A DNA stretch of 12,956 nucleotides from an uncultured Candidatus Saccharibacteria bacterium (GCA_938041005.1 CALHZJ010000032.1:1-12956); one strand, 5' to 3'. Positions 7,273 to 12,592 are shown, numbered from the stretch's first letter. Notes: generated from the letters alone by a model not told the origin. Made by a program: numbers and translations.

Positions 7273-7365
7273 TCACTCCCACTTAAATACTCCTGATGAC
7301 GTGCGGTTTCTGGATTCTGGGAGAACGTTAAATGTAAACATCCGCTCATAACCAGACCTGCTCAT
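7273..7365 (-). CDS. Possible 30-codon leader peptide before rplC
   Basis: An open frame of 30 codons starts at ATG 7365-7363 in the leader of the S10 operon. It stops with TGA at 7275-7273, six bases before the rplC GTG and overlapping its GAGG ribosome-binding site. That layout would suit translational coupling. Against it: only GGTGA, directly touching the ATG, could serve as Shine-Dalgarno; a frame of this length arises by chance fairly often; and the peptide matches nothing recognised. Confidence 0.2.
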   Translation of the reverse strand: MSRSGYERMFTFNVLPESRNRTSSGVFKWE

Positions 7366-7385
7366 TCACCAAGGAGAACAGTTGA

Positions 7386-7415
7386 TATTACGCGTAATAG
7401 AAATTACCTCGTAAT
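7386..7415. promoter_or_regulatory. Tandem ATTAC/GTAAT inverted repeats over the S10-operon start site
   Basis: Two inverted repeats stand side by side: TATTACGCGTAATA at 7386-7399 (a perfect 14-bp palindrome) and ATTAC-CTC-GTAAT at 7403-7415. Their centres are about 16-17 bp apart. The second overlaps the -10 box (7414-7419) and the expected start point near 7407. This is the geometry of a repressor operator. The same bases in RNA could instead form a 5'-end hairpin (GUAAU-UUCU-AUUAC). No regulator gene is seen nearby. Confidence 0.55.
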
Positions 7416-7443
7416 TATAGCACATGAAGCGATAGACTGTCAA
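7414..7443 (-). promoter_or_regulatory. Strong promoter of the rplC-rpsH operon
   Basis: TTGACA (7443-7438), an 18-bp spacer and TATAAT (7419-7414), with TGC directly before the -10, give an extended -10 promoter with both hexamers at consensus. The predicted start is near 7407, leaving a leader of about 140 bases before rplC. It lies just 15 bases past the stop of the upstream unknown gene. Confidence 0.85.
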
Positions 7444-7458
7444 CGAGTCCGACTAGGG

Positions 7459-7974
7459 TTAGCCCTCTGAGGAATCTGATTTTTTATAAATAGTTGCTAA
7501 GTTTGTACCAAGAGTGTGTACTTTGCCCGATCCCATAACTTGAGCGCCCACTAACACTGCCATTTTCGTGTCTGCGGAACATTCTTCTGCTAAATAATCG
7601 AACACGTTTAGTCCGCTTGGGTAACACAAATCCGGAAAGGCTTGGCGTAGCTCACCTAGATTTCCTGTAGTAAGTTCTATCTCTTCTCTACTGTGTATAA
7701 GCTTTGCTGATAAGCATGCTAATGTATAGCCATCTTGTCGCAGTGATTCTGCGTCTCTCTCGATCCGCCGAGTAGCCTCTTCCAAGTCATCCCCGAACAT
7801 TTTCTTATAGGCGGCTTCCAGGGCAGCTTCTTGTTCGCGCTTTTCTCTGTCTGCTCGCTGTTGCCTGATTGCATATTCGGATCGTTTAAGAAGCTTTTTT
7901 AATTTCTCTTCGCGCTCCTCGTCAGTTAAGGCAAAAAAACTCTTCACTTTTAGATTTCTTACTCTCGTAATCAT
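7459..7974 (-). CDS. Unknown protein, or the C-terminal half of a frameshifted gene
   Basis: The 171-residue frame is not recognised as any family. Residues 15-80 are a long, highly charged helix-former (ALTDEEREEKLKKLL onward), probably coiled coil; the rest is a mixed region ending IYKKSDSSEG with no membrane segment. The first 14 codons overlap the end of the upstream frame by 53 bases. Removing one T from the T7 run at 7939-7933 would join the upstream residues EEFF directly to ALTDEE, giving one protein of about 362 residues. Alternatively, GGGAG five bases before ATG 7974 could be its own ribosome-binding site. The join seems somewhat more likely, because the 14 overlap residues look less protein-like than those in the other frame. 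Confidence 0.65.
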   Translation of the reverse strand: MITRVRNLKVKSFFALTDEEREEKLKKLLKRSEYAIRQQRADREKREQEAALEAAYKKMFGDDLEEATRRIERDAESLRQDGYTLACLSAKLIHSREEIELTTGNLGELRQAFPDLCYPSGLNVFDYLAEECSADTKMAVLVGAQVMGSGKVHTLGTNLATIYKKSDSSEG

Positions 7975-8548
7975 CTATGCTCCCGCATGATATAGCTCCT
8001 CGGACGCTCGCTTTGCTAAAGCCAAGACACTCCAGTATAGCTAGCCTACCTAAGTTTGAAGCTCCAGGCTGAAGATATTCGCAAAGAAGGCTGTCCTCAT
8101 CTAGTTCGTCGTCGAGCACTTGACGGCGCAGAGTAAGGATCGTCCCTTCAGTTACTTTAGCGTACCTATCTATCAAGCGATCTCTATTTTCTTTAGCAGT
8201 CATCCCTGACTTTATACATTTATCTACCACCTGTGTTGTTTTTTGCCTACTGCGGCGTTCTGCTTCTGACTCTACTAACAGACGAAATGTAGCCGTTATG
8301 ATTTTATAGCCGGGATCTTCCCGTAAATTGTCAGCATTGCCGAAGACGGCCAAGGCTTCTCTCTGTTGAGGATTCAACTCCTCTTCTGGTGGAATTATGG
8401 GCCAAGTATCTGGACGTCGTTCGTTAAAATACTCTACAACATCTGGATCTGATGGCAGATCCGGCCCATAATTAACCTTTATATCAGCAGCTTTAATACC
8501 GTCTAAAATAGTTGGGATCGACGGAGAGTTAAATCTAGTGTTTTCCAT
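7922..8548 (-). CDS. Unknown acidic protein, possibly the N-terminal part of a split gene
   Basis: The 208-residue product is of unrecognised family. It is soluble-looking, rich in Glu, Asp, Arg and Lys, with no signal peptide or membrane span. A Pro-rich stretch near residues 45-60 (TWPIIPPEEELNPQQREAL) precedes a mostly helical region. The frame ends EEFFCLN just after a T7 tract, where a one-base deletion would carry it into the next frame. The ATG at 8548 lies only six bases past a consensus -10 box and has no Shine-Dalgarno, so the mRNA is predicted to be leaderless. It is part of the accessory island splitting rpsJ from rplC. Confidence 0.75.
   Translation of the reverse strand: MENTRFNSPSIPTILDGIKAADIKVNYGPDLPSDPDVVEYFNERRPDTWPIIPPEEELNPQQREALAVFGNADNLREDPGYKIITATFRLLVESEAERRSRQKTTQVVDKCIKSGMTAKENRDRLIDRYAKVTEGTILTLRRQVLDDELDEDSLLCEYLQPGASNLGRLAILECLGFSKASVRGAISCGSIDDYESKKSKSEEFFCLN
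7933..7939 (-). other. T7 tract at the break between two reading frames
   Basis: Seven consecutive T on the minus strand lie in the overlap of the two unknown frames. Reading six T instead of seven fuses them in frame. It could be a sequencing or assembly length error, a real disabling mutation, or a slippage site. Confidence 0.6.
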
Positions 8549-8554
8549 ATTTTT

Positions 8555-8583
8555 ATTATACTAAAAAATAGATAGAATGTCAA
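8555..8583 (-). promoter_or_regulatory. Consensus promoter giving a predicted leaderless mRNA
   Basis: TTGACA (8583-8578), 17-bp spacer, TATAAT (8560-8555): both hexamers and spacing are at the sigma-70-type consensus. Six bases separate the -10 from the ATG at 8548, so transcription should start at or next to the A of the start codon. Confidence 0.8.
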
Positions 8584-8615
8584 TCATAGTATTTACATTA
8601 AGTATATTTCGTAAG

Positions 8616-8627
8616 CATAAGCTAAAT
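8616..8627. repeat. 12-bp direct repeat, copy 1 (at the stop of the membrane-protein gene)
   Basis: CATAAGCTAAAT at 8616-8627 recurs exactly at 8952-8963. This copy contains the stop codon (8624-8622) of the small membrane-protein gene. Neighbouring bases differ between the copies. Confidence 0.6.
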
Positions 8628-8954
8628 CATCACGCCAACTGGCGTAAACGAAGTCAGAATTGCCATGAAAATTATCGTGACATACCAAATTTTCCGGTTG
8701 AATTGGTATTTCTCAATCTTTAATACCAGCAGCAACGCAATGAATAGCCCGGCAGGAATAGCCTGGACGACCAAACCGCCAACTTCAATTGGATTTTTTA
8801 GACGAAGCCACAGCGCACTTAATATCACAAAAACCACCAATTTCAAGAAAAATGACCCGTCATTGTCATAAATGCGTTCGCGCCCCTTGCGACTAAATAG
8901 CTCGCTAGACTTCGAGCGATTGCGAGCATAAGTACGAGTTTTTTGTTTTGTCAT
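8622..8954 (-). CDS. Small three-helix membrane protein of unknown function
   Basis: The product is 110 residues, of unrecognised family. Residues 1-33 are strongly basic (MTKQKTRTYARNRSK and on). Three hydrophobic segments follow at about 35-51, 59-80 and 89-109, and the protein ends at the membrane edge. The basic N-terminus suggests a cytoplasmic N-end by the positive-inside rule, and possibly contact with RNA or phospholipid (inference). The gene has its own promoter overlapping the rpsJ terminator, and its ATG has no Shine-Dalgarno. Both its start and its stop codon lie inside copies of a 12-bp direct repeat. It sits between rpsJ and rplC, where no gene is found in the standard S10 operon. 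Confidence 0.8.
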   Translation of the reverse strand: MTKQKTRTYARNRSKSSELFSRKGRERIYDNDGSFFLKLVVFVILSALWLRLKNPIEVGGLVVQAIPAGLFIALLLVLKIEKYQFNRKIWYVTIIFMAILTSFTPVGVMI

Positions 8955-8963
8955 AAGCTAAAT
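8952..8963. repeat. 12-bp direct repeat, copy 2 (at the start of the membrane-protein gene)
   Basis: This is the second exact copy of CATAAGCTAAAT, containing the start codon (8954-8952) of the membrane-protein gene and its predicted transcription start. See copy 1 at 8616-8627. Confidence 0.6.
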
Positions 8964-8966
8964 GGA

Positions 8967-8996
8967 ATTATAGCATAAAAAATCCGCCCCATTCAA
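8967..8996 (-). promoter_or_regulatory. Promoter of the small membrane-protein gene, -35 in the terminator loop
   Basis: TTGAAT (8996-8991), 18-bp spacer, TGC-TATAAT (-10 at 8972-8967, extended -10). The -35 hexamer is exactly the six-base loop of the rpsJ terminator, and the spacer contains one arm and the U-run. The start is expected near 8960, leaving a leader of about five bases. Confidence 0.65.
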
Positions 8997-9004
8997 GAGG
9001 CGGA
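8977..9004 (-). terminator. Intrinsic terminator of rpsJ
   Basis: The arms UCCGCCUC (9004-8997) and GGGGCGGA (8990-8983) form 8 bp with one G-U pair, loop UUGAAU, followed by six U (8982-8977). It lies 20 bases past the rpsJ stop and separates S10 expression from the genes beyond. Confidence 0.9.
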
Positions 9005-9023
9005 AATTTTATATATCGTTAAA

Positions 9024-9341
9024 TTACATACGAATTTCAGCGTCAACGCCAGCTGGCAAGTTCAAGTTCTGCAAGCTGTCGATTGTCTTTGGTGTAGCGT
9101 TTGTAATGTCAATCAGACGCTTGTGAACGCGGCGCTCGTAAGATTCACCACCAGTTTTGTAAACGTGTGGACTCTTTACGACAGTGTAAGTGCTGCGTCG
9201 AGTTGGCAAAGGCACTGGACCAGCCACGTTAGCACCTGTGCGAATTGCGGTGTCGATAATTTGTTTTGCTGATTGGTCGATGACTTTGTGGTCATAAGCC
9301 TTCAGACGAATACGGATTTTAATTCCTGTATCTTGAGCCAT
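9024..9341 (-). CDS. rpsJ: 30S ribosomal protein S10
   Basis: S10 is in the 30S head and, in many bacteria, also acts in transcription antitermination as NusE with NusB. The product from ATG 9341 is 105 residues: IKIRIRLKAYDHKVIDQSA, GPVPLPTRRSTYTVVKSPHV and the C-terminal helix-strand LNLPAGVDAEIRM are all typical. The start was chosen for the strong AGGAGGAG just upstream; a TTG further up (9362) would read through that ribosome-binding site. Unlike in most bacteria, it stands alone with its own promoter and terminator instead of heading the operon with rplC. Confidence 0.98.
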   Translation of the reverse strand: MAQDTGIKIRIRLKAYDHKVIDQSAKQIIDTAIRTGANVAGPVPLPTRRSTYTVVKSPHVYKTGGESYERRVHKRLIDITNATPKTIDSLQNLNLPAGVDAEIRM

Positions 9342-9384
9342 AGCTCCTCCTCTTATGTGCAATCTCGTAACCTCTAATTGCCCT

Positions 9385-9415
9385 ATTTATAGTCAATCGA
9401 GTTCTCGAGATAAAT
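9385..9415 (-). promoter_or_regulatory. Possible hairpin in the rpsJ leader
   Basis: In the rpsJ leader RNA the outer arms AUUUAU (9415-9410) and AUAAAU (9390-9385) enclose UCGA-GAAC-UCGA (9408-9397). The two-level stem could regulate or stabilise the mRNA. The outer stem is A/U only, so it is weak. No known S10 leader motif was recognised. Confidence 0.3.
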
Positions 9416-9431
9416 TATTATTAACTATGCG

Positions 9432-9460
9432 ATTATATCAGCAATTTTCCGCTTTATCAA
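9432..9460 (-). promoter_or_regulatory. Promoter of rpsJ inside the end of the lactate dehydrogenase gene
   Basis: TTGATA (9460-9455), 17-bp spacer, TATAAT (9437-9432). The -10 box directly follows the TGA stop of the upstream gene, so the -35 and spacer are coding sequence. The predicted leader is about 85 bases. No terminator precedes it, so read-through from the dehydrogenase gene is also expected. Confidence 0.75.
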
Positions 9461-10379
9461 GATGAGAAATCATTTCCGCGATAATTCCAGATGATTTATT
9501 CAAAGATTCTTTTTCTCGCTCGGTAAGTGGATAGCCCGCCAAAATCTTCACGCCGTCGCTACTGATTGTTGATGGCAATCCAAGTACAACATTATTCAAG
9601 CCATATTCGCCTTCAGCCAAAGAGCAAACGGGATAAACCGTGTGCGTCGATTTTCGAAGCGCCGAAACAATCTTAGACACGACAAACCCAATCGCAAAAT
9701 ACGTCGATTTCTTCGTTTCAATCACCCGATACGCTCGGTCGCGAACCTTCTGCTCAATTCCGTCAATCATTTCCTCCGTAAACCCGGGATATTCCTTGAT
9801 TGGCACTTCACCAATTTGCGCCGTTTCAATTGTCGAAAATGACGAATCGCCGTGCTCGCCCAGAATATAAGCATCAACCGCTTTGCTGTCGACATTGAAC
9901 GCGTCCGCCAAATACGACTTCATTCGCGAAGTATCAAGCGTCGTGCCCGTCCCAAACACGCGATTTTTCGGCAAACCAGACTCCTTAAGCGCCACGTAAG
10001 TCAGAACATCAACCGGATTACTGACAATCACCAAATACGGCTTCGCACCATTCGCCATAATATTTTTCACAATATCACGCATAATTTTTGCGTTAACGTC
10101 AATCAATTCCAACCGAGTCTGTCCAGGAAGTTGCGGCGCACCCGCAGTAATCACAACGATATCATCGTCATTGATATCAGAATAATTTCCCGTATGAACC
10201 ACGACATTTCTGTCAATTCCCATCGCATCATTAATGTCGGCCGCTTGACCCCAAGCCAGATCCTCATTACGATCAATCAACACAATCTCCTCAATGACAC
10301 TACGCAATGCGCACGCATAAGCCGCCGTTGCACCAACCATTCCGCCTCCACCAACAATTAGCAATTTCTGTTTATTCAC
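9438..10379 (-). CDS. ldh: L-lactate dehydrogenase
   Basis: The enzyme reduces pyruvate to L-lactate with NADH, regenerating NAD+ in fermentation; it is cytoplasmic. The product is 313 residues from GTG 10379, the usual length. Numbering from there: NAD-binding GGGGMVG (10-16), Asp36 for the adenosine ribose, substrate-specificity loop QLPGQTR with Gln83 and Arg89, SNPVD with Asn121, DTSR with Arg152, catalytic His176 in GEHGDS, and Thr226 in KKSTYFAIG. Gln at position 83 (classical Gln102) is the lactate signature; malate dehydrogenases carry Arg there. GTG was preferred to the TTG one codon upstream because AGGAG is six bases from GTG but only three from TTG. It is transcribed divergently from the lipoprotein gene. 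Confidence 0.93.
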   Translation of the reverse strand: MNKQKLLIVGGGGMVGATAAYACALRSVIEEIVLIDRNEDLAWGQAADINDAMGIDRNVVVHTGNYSDINDDDIVVITAGAPQLPGQTRLELIDVNAKIMRDIVKNIMANGAKPYLVIVSNPVDVLTYVALKESGLPKNRVFGTGTTLDTSRMKSYLADAFNVDSKAVDAYILGEHGDSSFSTIETAQIGEVPIKEYPGFTEEMIDGIEQKVRDRAYRVIETKKSTYFAIGFVVSKIVSALRKSTHTVYPVCSLAEGEYGLNNVVLGLPSTISSDGVKILAGYPLTEREKESLNKSSGIIAEMISHLDKAENC

Positions 10380-10417
10380 CAAAATCTCCTTTTTTCTGTT
10401 TTATATTAGATATCTTT

Positions 10418-10447
10418 ATTCTGCCATAAACATTACCGCTTTGTCAA
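10418..10447 (-). promoter_or_regulatory. Promoter of the lactate dehydrogenase gene
   Basis: TTGACA (10447-10442), 18-bp spacer, CAGAAT (10423-10418), giving a leader of roughly 30 bases with AAAAAAGGAG before the GTG. The -35 is perfect; the -10 matches four of six consensus bases. Confidence 0.65.
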
Positions 10448-10452
10448 TTAAC

Positions 10453-10481
10453 TTTACTTTACAGCAAAAAATATGTATAAT
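10453..10481 (+). promoter_or_regulatory. Promoter of the lipoprotein gene, back to back with that of ldh
   Basis: TTTACT (10453-10458), 17-bp spacer, TATAAT (10476-10481). Its -35 is separated from the divergent ldh -35 by only five bases. The leader is about 38 bases, with GGGAGG four bases before the ATG. Confidence 0.65.
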
Positions 10482-10525
10482 ATCGGCAATCTATTAACTT
10501 TTACATATTATCAACGGGAGGATAT

Positions 10526-11284
10526 ATGGAAAAAAGAACGTTTACAGAAAAAGCGCCACGCGACAAAGTATATCGAGCACTTGCAGTGTTCGCTTTACTG
10601 CCGTCATGCTTCTTAGCCGGATGCGCAGGTGAGAAAGGAGTTGATGCTGGAAGTTCAAGTCCATCTCCATACGGCAGCTCTGAGACTACTACATCTCAGC
10701 CAGAAAATAGCAATACCGAGAATCCGTCACAAAATAAAAAAGATGATTCTGCGGGAAAAATAGACATAGAAAAGAATTCGATTTATTATTCAGAAAATGG
10801 CACTCGAGAAGGGTTTACAACCTTTTGCGGATACGGCCAATATCACAACCCTGGAATGGCGGATTGCTCCATGTATCTCTGCGACGGCAATGACTTAGTT
10901 AGAATTGATTTTAACAATATGGACTTCACTAAAGAAACTCAAGGAGGAAAAAGAATGCCCAATATTTCAGACCTCCTGAACAAAACAGATGAGCTATACA
11001 CATTTCATGACTACCCCTCAACTGAAATCACAAAGGGTTCAGACGAATGCAAAGAAAAAAGTAACAGTGTAGGACAATTTACTAAAACTGTATCCTTCCC
11101 GCGCGGCGAAAATGAGCAATATCTCTGCCTTCCTCAATTTATGACCACAAGGGATGGTAAAAAAATGGGCATGAAGGTTACAAAGACTACATCTGCCAAT
11201 AAGAAAGACAATGACGGTCCGCGCTATCCGTTCTATACACTAGACATTTCCGAAGAATGTTTTGACACAAGATTCCTTGATTAG
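10526..11284 (+). CDS. Cysteine-rich lipoprotein of unknown function
   Basis: The 252-residue product has a type II signal peptide: a charged N-terminus, a hydrophobic stretch at 18-30 and the lipobox LAGC, with Cys33 the predicted lipidated residue. Residues 34-75 are a flexible Ser/Thr/Asn/Pro-rich linker. The globular part (about 80-252) has six cysteines at 101, 114, 119, 175, 201 and 245, enough for three disulfide bonds, fitting an extracellular fold anchored to the membrane. No family was recognised. It is the only complete plus-strand gene here, lies between tuf and ldh, and has its own promoter and a terminator shared with tuf. A surface role, for example in contact with a host cell, would fit an episymbiont but is only a guess. 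Confidence 0.88.
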   Translation: MEKRTFTEKAPRDKVYRALAVFALLPSCFLAGCAGEKGVDAGSSSPSPYGSSETTTSQPENSNTENPSQNKKDDSAGKIDIEKNSIYYSENGTREGFTTFCGYGQYHNPGMADCSMYLCDGNDLVRIDFNNMDFTKETQGGKRMPNISDLLNKTDELYTFHDYPSTEITKGSDECKEKSNSVGQFTKTVSFPRGENEQYLCLPQFMTTRDGKKMGMKVTKTTSANKKDNDGPRYPFYTLDISEECFDTRFLD

Positions 11285-11306
11285 ATATATAGTTCAGTAG
11301 CAATCA

Positions 11307-11332
11307 AAATCCCCCGAAAGTTCGGGGGATTT
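11307..11332. terminator. Two-way terminator between the lipoprotein gene and tuf
   Basis: AAATCCCCCGA (11307-11317) and TCGGGGGATTT (11322-11332) form a perfect 11-bp stem with a four-base loop. A/T bases flank both sides, so it can end the plus-strand lipoprotein transcript and the minus-strand tuf transcript. It lies 22 bases from each stop codon. Confidence 0.88.
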
Positions 11333-11354
11333 AATTAGGCTTGTGTTATCAAGA

Positions 11355-12539
11355 TTATTTGTTAATCTTTGTAACAACACCAGCACCAACTGTACGGCCA
11401 CCTTCGCGGATAGCAAAGTTCAAACCTTGCTCCATAGCGATTGGTGCAAGCAACTTAACCTTGAAGGTTACAGTGTCGCCTGGCATAACCATTTCTTTGT
11501 CAGCTGGCAATTCAACTTCACCAGTAACGTCAGTTGTGCGGAAGTAGAACTGTGGCTTGTAGCCCTTTGAGAATGGAGTGTGGCGACCGCCTTCTTCCTT
11601 CTTCAAGATGTAAACTTCAGCTTCAAACTCAGTATGTGGAGTAATTGTGCCTGGCTTTGCCAAAACTTGACCGCGCTCAATGTCGCTGCGCTCAATACCA
11701 CGTAGCAAGACACCTGCGTTGTCACCTGCTTGACCTTGGTCAAGAGATTTCTTGAAGGCCTCAATACCAGTTACAACTGACTTCTGAGTTGGCTTCAAAC
11801 CAACGATTTCAACTTCGTCGTTCAATTTAACAACACCTTGCTCGATACGACCAGTTGCTACTGTACCACGACCCTTAATAGAGAAGACGTCCTCAATTGG
11901 CATAATGAATGGTTTGTCCATGTCACGTGCTGGCTCTGGAATGTAGCTGTCCATTGCGTCAACCAATTCCATAATAGCGTCTTCGTATTTCTCGTCACCT
12001 TCAAGAGCCTTAAGAGCAGAACCCTTGATGATTGGAGCGTCTTTGTCGAAGCCGTTCTTTTCAAGAAGTTCGCGAACTTCTTCTTCGATCAGCTCAACCA
12101 TTTCCTCGTCAGCCATGTCCATCTTGTTCAAGAAGACAACGATCTTTGGCACACCAACCTGCTTTGCAAGCAAAACGTGCTCACGAGTCTGAGGCATTGG
12201 GCCGTCAGTTGCAGCGATAACCAATACCGCACCGTCAACCTGAGCAGCACCGGTGATCATGTTCTTGACGTAGTCAGCGTGTCCTGGCATGTCAACGTGT
12301 GCATAGTGACGATTCTTTGATTCATACTCTTGGTGTGAAGACGCGATAGTAATACCACGTTGCTTCTCTTCTGGTGCGTTGTCGATCTGGTCGTACGCAA
12401 CAGGTTTGTTAACTGCGCTTGGTAGGCGCTTTGCCAACACTGCAGTAATCGCAGCAGTCAGCGTAGTCTTACCGTGGTCAACGTGGCCCATTGTACCAAC
12501 GTTAACGTGCGGTTTGCTTCGGTCAAATGCATCTGCCAT
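11355..12539 (-). CDS. tuf: Elongation factor Tu
   Basis: EF-Tu is the GTPase that brings aminoacyl-tRNA to the ribosomal A site. The 394-residue product is full length, with G1 GHVDHGKT (18-25), switch I RGITI (61-65), G3 DMPGHADY (83-90, catalytic His87), G4 NKMD (138-141) and G5 SAL (174-176), followed by the two beta-barrel domains ending IREGGRTVGAGVVTKINK. It contains no cysteine: the E. coli Cys81, Cys137 and Cys255 positions carry Met, Met and Val. AAGGAG lies 11 bases before the ATG, rather far. It is transcribed alone, from its own promoter to the shared terminator, and is not linked to fusA here. Confidence 0.98.
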   Translation of the reverse strand: MADAFDRSKPHVNVGTMGHVDHGKTTLTAAITAVLAKRLPSAVNKPVAYDQIDNAPEEKQRGITIASSHQEYESKNRHYAHVDMPGHADYVKNMITGAAQVDGAVLVIAATDGPMPQTREHVLLAKQVGVPKIVVFLNKMDMADEEMVELIEEEVRELLEKNGFDKDAPIIKGSALKALEGDEKYEDAIMELVDAMDSYIPEPARDMDKPFIMPIEDVFSIKGRGTVATGRIEQGVVKLNDEVEIVGLKPTQKSVVTGIEAFKKSLDQGQAGDNAGVLLRGIERSDIERGQVLAKPGTITPHTEFEAEVYILKKEEGGRHTPFSKGYKPQFYFRTTDVTGEVELPADKEMVMPGDTVTFKVKLLAPIAMEQGLNFAIREGGRTVGAGVVTKINK

Positions 12540-12592
12540 TTGTAGAAGTTCTCCTTAATTTAATTATTATTTTTCACGCGGGTACAGTCCAT

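Noticed and set aside
6871..7296. 141-codon plus-strand open frame opposite rplC
   Set aside because: It overlaps a certain ribosomal gene and the S10-operon leader, and shows no family resemblance or start signals.
7267..7458. tRNA or riboswitch in the S10-operon leader
   Set aside because: No cloverleaf, CCA end or known riboswitch core was seen; only the promoter, dyads and a possible short leader frame.
7922..7974. Classical -1 programmed ribosomal frameshift
   Set aside because: The shift needed to pass from the upstream to the downstream frame is +1 (or loss of one base), not -1.
9342..9362. Longer S10 start at TTG 9362
   Set aside because: Its first codons would be the AGGAGGAG ribosome-binding site of the ATG at 9341, and the extra residues are not part of the family.
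9852..10361. 169-codon plus-strand open frame opposite ldh
   Set aside because: It is an antisense shadow of a well-conserved enzyme, with an Arg/Asn/His-heavy composition and no ribosome-binding site.
9438..10379. Malate dehydrogenase instead of lactate dehydrogenase
   Set aside because: The specificity position is Gln83 in QLPGQTR; malate dehydrogenases have Arg there.
11838..12320. 160-codon plus-strand open frame opposite tuf
   Set aside because: It mirrors the biased codon use of tuf; there is no promoter or ribosome-binding site and the composition is unnatural.
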